Assembly (NCBI GenBank): GCA_017404585.1
Contig: JAFRCB010000032.1
Coordinates: 1-9,260, forward strand
Direction: 5' to 3'
Length of the DNA: 9,260 nucleotides
Origin: Lachnospiraceae bacterium
GTDB lineage: Bacteria; Bacillota; Clostridia; Lachnospirales; Lachnospiraceae
Part shown: piece after piece, positions 1 through 5,380 of the stretch
How positions within the stretch are numbered: position 1 is the stretch's first letter
How the letters are laid out: every line of letters begins with the position of its first letter
Position numbers and translations under genes: made by a program
The notes under the pieces: generated by a model
Told to the model about the DNA's origin: nothing
The model's database searches: none
What the model saw: the letters and a program-made list of their open reading frames with translations, nothing else

Positions 1-334
1 ATATGTATGTTATTTTACAAGATCGACTGCCGGCTTCTTGATTACAAGGTTTAACCTGATAATTTACTGAAGGCAAGGCTGAAATAGAAAAGATTCGACC
101 GAATTTTCACTGAAACAAAGACCCGGGCTTCGAAAAGACCGGGTCTTATAGTAAAATAATGGTATGCGAACCCCATTACAGTACAGCCCGATTATATGAC
201 ATATCGAGGTCATTATTAAATTAAACTCCCAATCGATATGAAAACCATGATCCTGACTGATGACCCAGTACGGGCTCAAAGAGGTCTTTAATGGCACAGC
301 GACACGAAAAACTTTTGAGAGGAGGTCATAAACC
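1..334. other. Intergenic region upstream of the lipoprotein gene
   Basis: No convincing gene lies here. A plus-strand frame is open from base 1 to a stop at 52-54, so the tail of an upstream gene cannot be excluded, but 17 codons are too few to judge. Visible structure: a hairpin at 118-147; an 8-bp inverted repeat (CATATCGA at 200-207 with its complement at 233-240, 25-nt spacer) that could be a weak operator or chance; and a small palindrome AGGTT-T-AACCT at 47-57. I found no well-spaced sigma-A promoter for the lipoprotein gene, so its promoter is either divergent from consensus or upstream of the window. Confidence 0.6.
118..147. terminator. Hairpin, possible terminator
   Basis: AAGACCCGG at 118-126 pairs perfectly with CCGGGTCTT at 139-147 around a 12-nt loop. 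On the plus strand it is followed by an A-rich stretch rather than a T run. On the minus strand it is followed by TGTTTCA, so if it terminates anything it would more likely be minus-strand transcription. It may instead be a plain RNA structural element. Confidence 0.4.
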
Positions 335-1009
335 ATGAAGAACATTTCTTATGCCAGATATTCAATTGTCAAGTCTGCTATCCGCATTATCCTGGGCCTT
401 ACCCTCGCCGCATTTCTCCTGTGCGGCTGCGGTCGCGGCAGCAGCGGTCCCACAGTGAGGCCGGGCACCACGGATGAGATGTGGGGTAATGAGGTGGATG
501 ATGCGGAGATATATGCCTTTATGTATGAAGGCCGGGTCTATACCGCTGACACCATAGATGAAATCAACCCGTACGACGCTACCCCGTATATGAAAGATGG
601 CGGCTTTTATAAACTCACAGCGGATGTCAAGTACCTGAACGGCGGCGTCGCAGGATATGTGAATTATCCGGATATAAAGAGCGTCTCGAATTGCGAGGAG
701 ATCTCACCGCTGGATCTTCATCTGCCGAGCATCACAGAAAAGAGATATGGGCTCTGCCTGATCGGCGATTACGCCGACGGAGATATCTATCTCAATGAGT
801 ACGGAAAGATAGGTGTCTGGAAGGATGGTTCCTGGATCTACCGCTACGATAAATCATATGAAGGGGAGGATGGGACTCTCATTTGCAAAAAGAGCGACGT
901 CTCTGAAGATACAATAAAAGAGGGGATCAGCAACGGAGTCCTCAGCTGCGAAGAGTACTTTGTGGTTCCGGCGAAGGGGACTGGGGAACCCTCGGATGAG
1001 TCAATATAA
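335..1009 (+). CDS. Putative lipoprotein of unknown function
   Basis: This 224-residue secreted protein is predicted to be lipid-anchored. Basic residues at the N-terminus lead into a hydrophobic segment (about residues 16-29) and a lipobox L29-C30-G31-C32, giving cleavage before C32. The mature part begins with a short Gly/Ser/Pro-rich linker and is then acidic and Tyr/Trp/Gly-rich, with aromatic-Gly strands such as GVWKDGSWIYRY near residues 161-172, suggesting a small beta-rich extracellular domain. I do not recognise the family. The start is set by AGGAGG at 320-325, nine bases before the ATG. The gene stands alone: a terminator follows directly and the next operon has its own promoter. 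Mature-domain cysteines near residues 119, 140, 184 and 206 could form disulfides, but this is inference. Confidence 0.8.
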   Translation: MKNISYARYSIVKSAIRIILGLTLAAFLLCGCGRGSSGPTVRPGTTDEMWGNEVDDAEIYAFMYEGRVYTADTIDEINPYDATPYMKDGGFYKLTADVKYLNGGVAGYVNYPDIKSVSNCEEISPLDLHLPSITEKRYGLCLIGDYADGDIYLNEYGKIGVWKDGSWIYRYDKSYEGEDGTLICKKSDVSEDTIKEGISNGVLSCEEYFVVPAKGTGEPSDESI

Positions 1010-1031
1010 TAGTGATTTGGAGTGTACGGAT

Positions 1032-1078
1032 AAAGCAGCCTGGTCTATGGAAATGTGCATGGATCAGGCTGTTTTATT
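1032..1078 (+). terminator. Rho-independent terminator after the lipoprotein gene
   Basis: Bases 1032-1045 pair with 1062-1075 in a 14-bp stem (two G-U pairs) with a 16-nt loop. The core is CAGCCTG/CAGGCTG and is followed by TTTTATT. It lies 22 bases after the lipoprotein stop codon and should separate that gene from the downstream operon. Confidence 0.75.
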
Positions 1079-1171
1079 CTTCATCGCGCAATACTCGTGA
1101 CGCAAGTCTAGATACGCGCACAAAGTGATATTCACCTTCATCGTGAGTACAATTACTCGATGAAGAATAAA
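1073..1171. repeat. 14-bp perfect inverted repeat with competing hairpin
   Basis: TTTATTCTTCATCG at 1073-1086 is the exact reverse complement of 1158-1171. The inner eight bases (CTTCATCG) occur again at 1136-1143, which also pair with 1158-1165 as a tighter hairpin with an extra AGTA/TACT stem and CAAT loop. The right arm therefore has two alternative partners. The left arm overlaps the T tract of the terminator. It could be the ends of a small non-autonomous element, or a structured RNA with two conformations. Confidence 0.55.
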
Positions 1172-1317
1172 CGCCTCAGCTGCACAATGCCCCACTGGAG
1201 CATTGTTACGCATGCTTAGGCACGGCGGAGTGCAGACGTGCGCAGTTGTAGGCGCTTTCGCGCCGCGCACGTCGCGGCAAGAACGCCAGGGCGTTCTTGA
1301 ATCAATGTAATAACTTT
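1079..1317. other. Non-coding, hairpin-dense intergenic region
   Basis: About 240 bases without a credible gene, packed with stem-loops. H1: 1136-1143/1158-1165. H2: ACAATGC 1184-1190/1200-1206, with an inner CC/GG. H3: GACGTGCGC 1235-1243/1265-1273, enclosing GGCGC 1251-1255/1260-1264 with a TTTC loop. H4: a 10-bp perfect stem 1278-1287/1290-1299. The GC-rich half (1180-1300) differs in composition from the AT-rich promoter that follows. A 68-codon minus-strand frame (1270-1064) overlaps it, but it has no plausible ribosome site or protein-like composition. Candidates are a structured RNA or a dispersed intergenic repeat. Confidence 0.5.
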
Positions 1318-1342
1318 CGTTATAACGATTGACGTTACAACG
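1318..1342. promoter_or_regulatory. Candidate operator: paired CGTT-N2-AACG palindromes over the -35 box
   Basis: CGTTATAACG (1318-1327) is a perfect 10-bp palindrome. CGTTACAACG (1333-1342) repeats its arms 15 bases later. The pair brackets and overlaps the -35 hexamer at 1329-1334, and the whole 25-bp block is itself an imperfect dyad (18 of 25 positions symmetric). Size and placement match Rrf2-family operators (commonly about 25-29 bp dyads), and an Rrf2 gene is the second gene of this operon. Assigning the site to that regulator is inference. Confidence 0.55.
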
Positions 1343-1357
1343 GACCTGCTATATATT
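1329..1357 (+). promoter_or_regulatory. Sigma-A-type promoter of the redox/transport operon
   Basis: TTGACG (1329-1334) and TATATT (1352-1357) are separated by exactly 17 bases. Transcription would begin near 1364, giving a leader of about 60 bases before the ATG at 1428. It is the only well-formed promoter I see upstream of the seven-gene block. Confidence 0.7.
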
Positions 1358-1427
1358 GAGATTGTAAAAACTCTTTAACTATAGTCATGTCAGGTTTATC
1401 AAAGGACTGAAGCAGGCAGGAGCAGTA

Positions 1428-2384
1428 ATGAAAGCCATTGTGATTTATGAGGCAGGCGGTCCCGAAAAGCTGATTTATACGGACGTCCCGACCCCGAAAG
1501 TAAAACCGGGCTGGTCGCTCGTCAGGGTGATGGGCCGCGGAGTCAATCACTCGGAGATATTCACCAGGGACGGACAGTCACCGTCGGTAAAATTTCCGAG
1601 GATTCTTGGTATTGAATGTGTTGGGATGATCGCCGGGAGCACGGATCCGGAAAGGCTCCCGGAAGGGTGTAAAGTTATTTCCATTATGGGAGAAATGGGC
1701 CGTGCCTTTGACGGCGGATATGCCGAATACGCTCTGCTGCCTAACGACCAGATCTACCCGGTCGATACGGATCTGCCGTGGGAAATTCTGGCGGCTGTCC
1801 CCGAGACCTATTACACCGCGTTCGGTTCCATGAAGAATATGAGGATCCGCGGCGATGAGCGCATCCTTGTGCGCGGAGGGACAAGCGGAGTCGGGATCGC
1901 TTTTCTGCGGCTGGTGAAGGTCGGCTTCCCGGATGCAGTTGTGACCGGGACGACGCGGAGGGCCGACAAGAGGCAGCAGCTCCTGGATGCCGGATTTGAT
2001 GCTGTCATCGTGGATGCCGATAACGTGCTGCAGACTAAGGAGCGCTATGACAGAGTCCTGGATCTGATTGGACCGGCGGCGCTGCGGGATACATTTGCAC
2101 ACACCGCGCCGGAGGGGATCATATGCGTGACCGGCCTTCTCGGAGGCAGGTGGACGCTCGATGATTTTGATCCGCTCGAGGATATGCCGACAGATGCTTA
2201 CCTGACCGCTTTTCATTCGGGTAATGCAAATGAAGCTAAGCTCCAGGAAATGCTCGATTTTGTAAAGACCTATTCTGTCGATGTCAAGCCGGAGAAAGTC
2301 TTTCAGCTTTCGGAAATGCGGAAAGCTCATGAGTATCTTGGAAGCAGCAGGAGTTTCGGAAAAGTAGTTGTGATGTCAGAATAA
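1428..2384 (+). CDS. Zinc-free MDR-family NAD(P)H:quinone/enone oxidoreductase
   Basis: A 318-residue cytosolic medium-chain dehydrogenase/reductase. The N-terminal GroES-like domain (about 1-120) includes the family pattern G-V-N-H-S-E at 38-43 and GGYAEY at 96-101. The Rossmann domain has RGGTSGVG at residues 149-156. The usual catalytic-zinc Cys/His/Glu set and the structural four-cysteine lobe are absent, as in quinone oxidoreductase-type reductases. Basic residues after strand two (TGTTRR, 173-178) suggest NADPH rather than NADH. AGGAG at 1418-1422 sits five bases before the ATG. It is the first gene of the operon, 11 bases ahead of the Rrf2 gene. The likely role is two-electron reduction of quinones, enones or another reactive carbonyl; the substrate is unknown. 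Confidence 0.85.
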   Translation: MKAIVIYEAGGPEKLIYTDVPTPKVKPGWSLVRVMGRGVNHSEIFTRDGQSPSVKFPRILGIECVGMIAGSTDPERLPEGCKVISIMGEMGRAFDGGYAEYALLPNDQIYPVDTDLPWEILAAVPETYYTAFGSMKNMRIRGDERILVRGGTSGVGIAFLRLVKVGFPDAVVTGTTRRADKRQQLLDAGFDAVIVDADNVLQTKERYDRVLDLIGPAALRDTFAHTAPEGIICVTGLLGGRWTLDDFDPLEDMPTDAYLTAFHSGNANEAKLQEMLDFVKTYSVDVKPEKVFQLSEMRKAHEYLGSSRSFGKVVVMSE

Positions 2385-2395
2385 CGGAGGCTGAG

Positions 2396-2893
2396 ATGCA
2401 GATATCTAGCAGATTTACTATTGCATTACATATATTTGCTGCCATGGATGTTTTCGGGAAAGACTATAAGATCACGAGCGATTTTCTGGCGGGAAGCATT
2501 CAGGTCAACTCTGTCATTATTAGGAATATTCTGTCGCAGCTGAGGAACGCCGGGCTAATCAAGGTATCCCGGGGGACCGGCGGCGCGGAGCTGGCCAAGG
2601 CGCCGGAGGAGATCACGTTTTATGATATCTACGCGGCTGTCGAGTCCGTTGAGGATGGCAAGCTTTTCAGGTTCCATAAGAACCCGAATCCGGATTGTCC
2701 GGTGGGCAGAAATATTCATTTGCTCCTTGACGACATGCTGGATGACATTCAGGATGCGATGGAGAAAGAGATGAAGCGATATACGGTCGCGGATCTGAAT
2801 GGCGGTATTGAGGACCTGATCGGCGCGGAGACATCTGAGAATCAGATCGGAGTGGAGGCAGAGAATCAGGCAGGTACGGAGACGGAGGCGTAA
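2396..2893 (+). CDS. Rrf2-family transcriptional regulator (YwnA-like)
   Basis: A 165-residue DNA-binding protein. Residues 1-70 form the Rrf2 winged helix (MQISSRFTIALHIF at the start, then NSVIIRNILSQLRNAGLIKVSRG and the glycine-rich wing G-T-G-G). A long dimerisation helix covers about 105-130. Fe-S members such as IscR and NsrR use three cysteines; here I see only C101, in PDCPVG, as in the YwnA-like subgroup. Cluster binding by three cysteines is therefore excluded, while single-cysteine redox or electrophile sensing remains possible. The C-terminus (about 144-165) is a low-complexity acidic tail with a near repeat (ENQIGVEA / ENQAGTETEA). GGAGG at 2386-2390 lies five bases before the ATG. 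It probably autoregulates the operon through the palindromes at 1318-1342 (inference). Confidence 0.85.
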   Translation: MQISSRFTIALHIFAAMDVFGKDYKITSDFLAGSIQVNSVIIRNILSQLRNAGLIKVSRGTGGAELAKAPEEITFYDIYAAVESVEDGKLFRFHKNPNPDCPVGRNIHLLLDDMLDDIQDAMEKEMKRYTVADLNGGIEDLIGAETSENQIGVEAENQAGTETEA

Positions 2894-2897
2894 GGAA

Positions 2898-3509
2898 ATG
2901 GGAACAGCAGCGCAGTATTTGCAAATGTTACGAGACATCAGAGACACCTCCATGGCCACTGTAGGCGCGGATGGGATGCCGAGAATTCGCATCATTGACA
3001 CCATGCTGGTGGAGGGCGAAAAACTGTACTTCCTCACCGCGAGAGGCAAGGATTTTTACAGAGAACTTATGGCGACCGGTCATGTGGCAATCACCGGACT
3101 GAACAGCCGGTGGGAGACTGTCAGGGTCCGGGGGAAAGTTAAAAATATCGGCCATGAGTATCTGGACCGTATTTTCGAAGAGAATCCGTCCATGAACAAT
3201 GTGTATCCGGGTGAGACGAGAGAAATTCTCGAAGTTTTCTGTCTGTATGAGGGCGAGGGAGAGTACTTCTGTCTTGCCCAGGAGCCGATTGAGAGAGAAC
3301 CTTTCAGTTTTGGCGGGGAGGAGATAAGTCCGAAAGGGTTCCTTATTACGGATGAGTGCATCGGCTGCGGAACCTGCCAGGCATCGTGTCCTCAGAACTG
3401 TATCGAAGAAGGAGCTCCTTTCGTAATCAGACAGAATAACTGTCTGCACTGCGGCAGATGTTTTGAGAACTGTCCTGTCTCGGCTATTATAAGGAAAGGC
3501 AACGAATGA
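2898..3509 (+). CDS. FMN-binding split-barrel (PNPOx-like) protein fused to a 2x[4Fe-4S] ferredoxin domain
   Basis: A 203-residue cytosolic protein with two modules. Residues 1-130 resemble pyridoxamine-phosphate-oxidase-like flavin-binding split barrels (TSMATVGADGMPRIRIID near the start, then LYFLTARGKDFYREL). Residues 150-200 hold two ferredoxin motifs: C154-x2-C157-x2-C160-x3-C164-P and C182-x2-C185-x2-C188-x3-C192-P, enough for two [4Fe-4S] clusters. It is probably an electron-transfer flavoprotein whose partner could be the upstream oxidoreductase. True PNPOx activity is unlikely given this architecture. GGAGG at 2884-2888, inside the previous gene's last codons, is nine bases before the ATG; only four bases separate the two genes. 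Its TGA overlaps the next gene's ATG, implying translational coupling to the transporter. Confidence 0.85.
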   Translation: MGTAAQYLQMLRDIRDTSMATVGADGMPRIRIIDTMLVEGEKLYFLTARGKDFYRELMATGHVAITGLNSRWETVRVRGKVKNIGHEYLDRIFEENPSMNNVYPGETREILEVFCLYEGEGEYFCLAQEPIEREPFSFGGEEISPKGFLITDECIGCGTCQASCPQNCIEEGAPFVIRQNNCLHCGRCFENCPVSAIIRKGNE

Positions 3510-4144
3510 TCGCGGATATTGCAAATTATATTTCAACACATTCCGCCCAGCTCGGAACACAGATCACGGCGCATATAGGTATCAGCCTCTTTGCTCTCAT
3601 TGTGGCAGTGGTGATCGGAGTCCCCTGCGGCTATTTCGCGTCAAAATCGGCTAAGAGCGAGGCTCTTGTCACAGCGCCGTTCGAGATTCTGAGAGTTGTG
3701 CCATCGCTGGCAGTTCTGATTCTTCTGATCCCGATTATGGGGACGGGTGTTAAGCCTGCGGTGACGGCCCTCACGATTTTGGCCATACCGCCTGTGCTCC
3801 TCAACACTTCGGTCGGTTTCAGGTCGATCCCCGAGTTTATGGTTGAGTCAGCCCGGGGAATCGGCATGACGGAGAGGGAGATGCTGTTTAAGGTCAGGAT
3901 CCCGGGGGCGCTGCCCATGATGCTGGCGGGAATCCGGACAGCTTTGGTCGAGATCGTCGCGAGTACCACGCTGGCCGCCAAGATCGGCGGGGGCGGGCTA
4001 GGTGAGATTATTTTCACCGGACTCGGACTTAACAGGACGGATATGTTGGTTCTGGGAGGGCTGCTCGTCGCGGCTTTGTCGCTGCTTTCAGGGGTGGTAT
4101 TTGACGTAATTACGAGAAGGCTTTTGAGATATAAATACGTTTAG
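3506..4144 (+). CDS. OpuC-type ABC transporter permease (first of two)
   Basis: A 212-residue inner-membrane subunit of a glycine betaine/carnitine/choline-class importer. Hydrophobic segments lie at about 23-45, 60-79, 84-104, 145-160 and 180-200. The cytoplasmic EAA loop that docks the ATPase is at 114-143 (ESARGIGMTEREMLFKVRIP then GALPMMLAGIR), followed by the family's glycine-rich GGGGLG at 161-166. Length is close to OpuCB/OpuCD (about 200-220). The ATG overlaps the preceding TGA (ATGA at 3506-3509), with AAGGAAAGG at 3491-3499 as ribosome site. It should pair with the permease at 6142-6750 as a heterodimer. Gene order (permease, binding protein, ATPase, permease) differs from the common opuCA-CB-CC-CD order. 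Confidence 0.9.
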   Translation: MIADIANYISTHSAQLGTQITAHIGISLFALIVAVVIGVPCGYFASKSAKSEALVTAPFEILRVVPSLAVLILLIPIMGTGVKPAVTALTILAIPPVLLNTSVGFRSIPEFMVESARGIGMTEREMLFKVRIPGALPMMLAGIRTALVEIVASTTLAAKIGGGGLGEIIFTGLGLNRTDMLVLGGLLVAALSLLSGVVFDVITRRLLRYKYV

Positions 4145-4154
4145 TTAGGAAGAT

Positions 4155-4209
4155 GACGGAGAACGGACTGCGAATCGACTGAGAACTGACTAAGAATTGA
4201 CCGAGATAT
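4155..4209 (+). repeat. Five degenerate 11-bp tandem repeats
   Basis: Starting 10 bases after the permease stop codon there are five consecutive 11-base units: GACGGAGAACG, GACTGCGAATC, GACTGAGAACT, GACTAAGAATT, GACCGAGATAT. Positions 1-3 (GAC) and 7-8 (GA) are fixed in all five. The 11-base unit is out of step with codons, so it is not a coding repeat. It sits in the 183-base gap between the permease and the binding-protein gene. Function is unknown; it could be a protein- or RNA-binding array or a slippage product. Confidence 0.65.
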
Positions 4210-4246
4210 AAACTCGCAAGTACGGCCCGGAATGAGATGTGTAAAC

Positions 4247-4307
4247 TGCCGCTTCCTGCGGCAAGCCTGTCGGGATCGGCCGGCAAAGGTGCAGGTAAAG
4301 ACCTGCA
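4247..4307 (+). other. Two hairpins in the leader of the binding-protein gene
   Basis: TGCCGC 4247-4252 pairs with GCGGCA 4258-4263 (5-nt loop). TGCAGGT 4290-4296 pairs perfectly with ACCTGCA 4301-4307 around an AAAG loop, ending nine bases before the GGGAGG ribosome site. Neither has a T tract, so they are not terminators. They may protect the 3' mRNA segment and allow more binding protein than permease to be made, a common need in ABC importers (inference). Confidence 0.5.
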
Positions 4308-4327
4308 GAAAGAAAAGGGAGGTTCTT

Positions 4328-5242
4328 ATGAAAAAAGTTGTGAGACGGATGTTGGCTTTGACACTTACTGCGGCTATGGCAATTGGATTTGCCGGATGCG
4401 GGAGCTCGGGAACAGGTGCGGCCAAAGCTGAGGAGAAGTCTGTCGTTGTCGGATCGAAGGATTTCACGGAGAATGAGATCGTCGCCGAGATCTACGCGCT
4501 TGCCCTTGAGGATGCCGGCTTCACTGTCGAGCGAAAGATGAATATTGCGGGCTCTGTTGTCCACACCAGCATTACAAGCGCTGAAATAGATCTCTACCCG
4601 GAGTATACGGGGACCGGGCTTATCACGATCCTGGGCATGGAGGCACTGACGGATCAGGAGGAAGTCTACCAGACAGTGAAGGACGCCTATAACGAGCAGT
4701 TTAATATTACCTGGCTGGCCTATGCGGAGGCCAATGACGGTCAGGGTCTCTTCATAAGCAAGAGGGTGAGCGACGAGTACGGGATCACGAATATTTCTCA
4801 GCTTCAGGCAAATGCCGATAAGCTCAGATTCAGCTCTCAGGGCGAGTTTGATGAGCGCGAGGACGGTATTCCGGGTCTTACAAAGCTGTATGGTGAATTT
4901 AACTGGAAATCTTCGAAGATCTACGATAACGGTCTCAAATGGGAAGTCGTCGATAATGATGAAGCAGATGTCGCTACAGCCTACACGACGGAAGCCAGAC
5001 TCACCGAGACAGATAAGTTCGTCCTTCTGGAGGATGACAAGCATATGTGGCCGCCCTACAACCTTGCGCCAATCGTGCGGAACGAGGTTCTTGAGCAGTA
5101 CCCCGAGATCGAGGAGGTGCTGAACGCGGTCTCCGCGACGCTTGATACGGACACGGTCACACAGCTGAATGCCAAGGTGGACGTCGAGGGCGAGGAGTAC
5201 GAGGATGTGGCAGAAGAGTACTACGAGAGTATTAAGGGATAA
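4328..5242 (+). CDS. OpuC-type substrate-binding lipoprotein
   Basis: A 304-residue lipid-anchored binding protein of the quaternary-ammonium class. Signal peptide MKKVVRRM plus a hydrophobic core ends in lipobox F21-A22-G23-C24. Family landmarks are GSKDFTENEIVAEIYALAL (42-60), DLYPEYTGTG (88-97), FDEREDGIPGL (174-184), AYTTEARL (218-225) and the DDK.MWPPYN.AP region (236-248). Likely aromatic-cage residues are Y90, Y219 and Y244. Relatives usually have an N-N/D-T-Y motif after the ITWL strand; here the stretch reads AYAEANDGQG (131-140), apparently placing Gln139 where a Tyr is expected, so specificity may differ from glycine betaine. The start at 4328 is chosen over an upstream in-frame ATG at 4232 because of GGGAGG at 4317-4322 and a proper signal peptide only from here. 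Confidence 0.9.
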   Translation: MKKVVRRMLALTLTAAMAIGFAGCGSSGTGAAKAEEKSVVVGSKDFTENEIVAEIYALALEDAGFTVERKMNIAGSVVHTSITSAEIDLYPEYTGTGLITILGMEALTDQEEVYQTVKDAYNEQFNITWLAYAEANDGQGLFISKRVSDEYGITNISQLQANADKLRFSSQGEFDEREDGIPGLTKLYGEFNWKSSKIYDNGLKWEVVDNDEADVATAYTTEARLTETDKFVLLEDDKHMWPPYNLAPIVRNEVLEQYPEIEEVLNAVSATLDTDTVTQLNAKVDVEGEEYEDVAEEYYESIKG

Positions 5243-5259
5243 TTGATGTGCCTGCTTTG

Positions 5260-5277
5260 AAATGCGAGAGCGCATTT
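5260..5277 (+). other. Hairpin between binding-protein and ATPase genes
   Basis: AAATGCG (5260-5266) pairs perfectly with CGCATTT (5271-5277) around an AGAG loop, 17 bases after the stop codon. There is no following T run, so full termination is unlikely; a 3'-end stabiliser for the upstream message is plausible. The remaining 100 bases before the ATPase contain only short imperfect repeats (CTGTA...GGACG twice at 5316-5341) and no promoter I can support. Confidence 0.45.
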
Positions 5278-5380
5278 ATGACCTTGCGTACAATGTCCGA
5301 TGGGGACTGTGCGACCTGTAGGACGATCTGTATATAGGACGCAGGGTATCGGCTTGGAAAGGCACTTGGAGAAATACAGA

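Noticed and set aside
64..345. 93-codon minus-strand frame in the first intergenic region
   Set aside because: It starts inside the lipoprotein gene's start region, runs through the hairpin at 118-147, and has no ribosome site or recognisable domain.
1064..1270. 68-codon minus-strand frame over the hairpin-rich spacer
   Set aside because: It has no convincing ribosome site, it overlaps the terminator, and its sequence is explained better by the stem-loops than by a protein.
1387..1410. Seven-codon leader peptide before the oxidoreductase gene
   Set aside because: It has no ribosome site, no run of regulatory codons and no attenuator-like stem follows it; likely chance.
1578..2330. 250-codon minus-strand frame opposite the oxidoreductase gene
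   Set aside because: Shadow of a well-supported MDR gene; the translation looks random and basic, with no motifs.
4155..4209. TRAP-type RNA target
   Set aside because: TRAP needs GAG/UAG triplets separated by two to three bases; here the repeated elements are mostly GAC and GAA/GAT, and no tryptophan genes are nearby.
4232..4327. Upstream in-frame start for the binding protein
   Set aside because: The added 32 residues are Cys/Arg-rich and would bury the signal peptide. GGGAGG is placed for the ATG at 4328.
4190..5275. 361-codon open frame on the minus strand opposite the binding-protein gene
   Set aside because: It mirrors a clearly coding plus-strand gene with signal peptide and family motifs. 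The antisense translation has no recognisable domain and no well-placed ribosome site.
5300..5380. Upstream in-frame start for the ATPase
   Set aside because: The 27 extra residues are unlike ABC ATPase N-termini, and no good ribosome site precedes 5300; the family start is at 5381.
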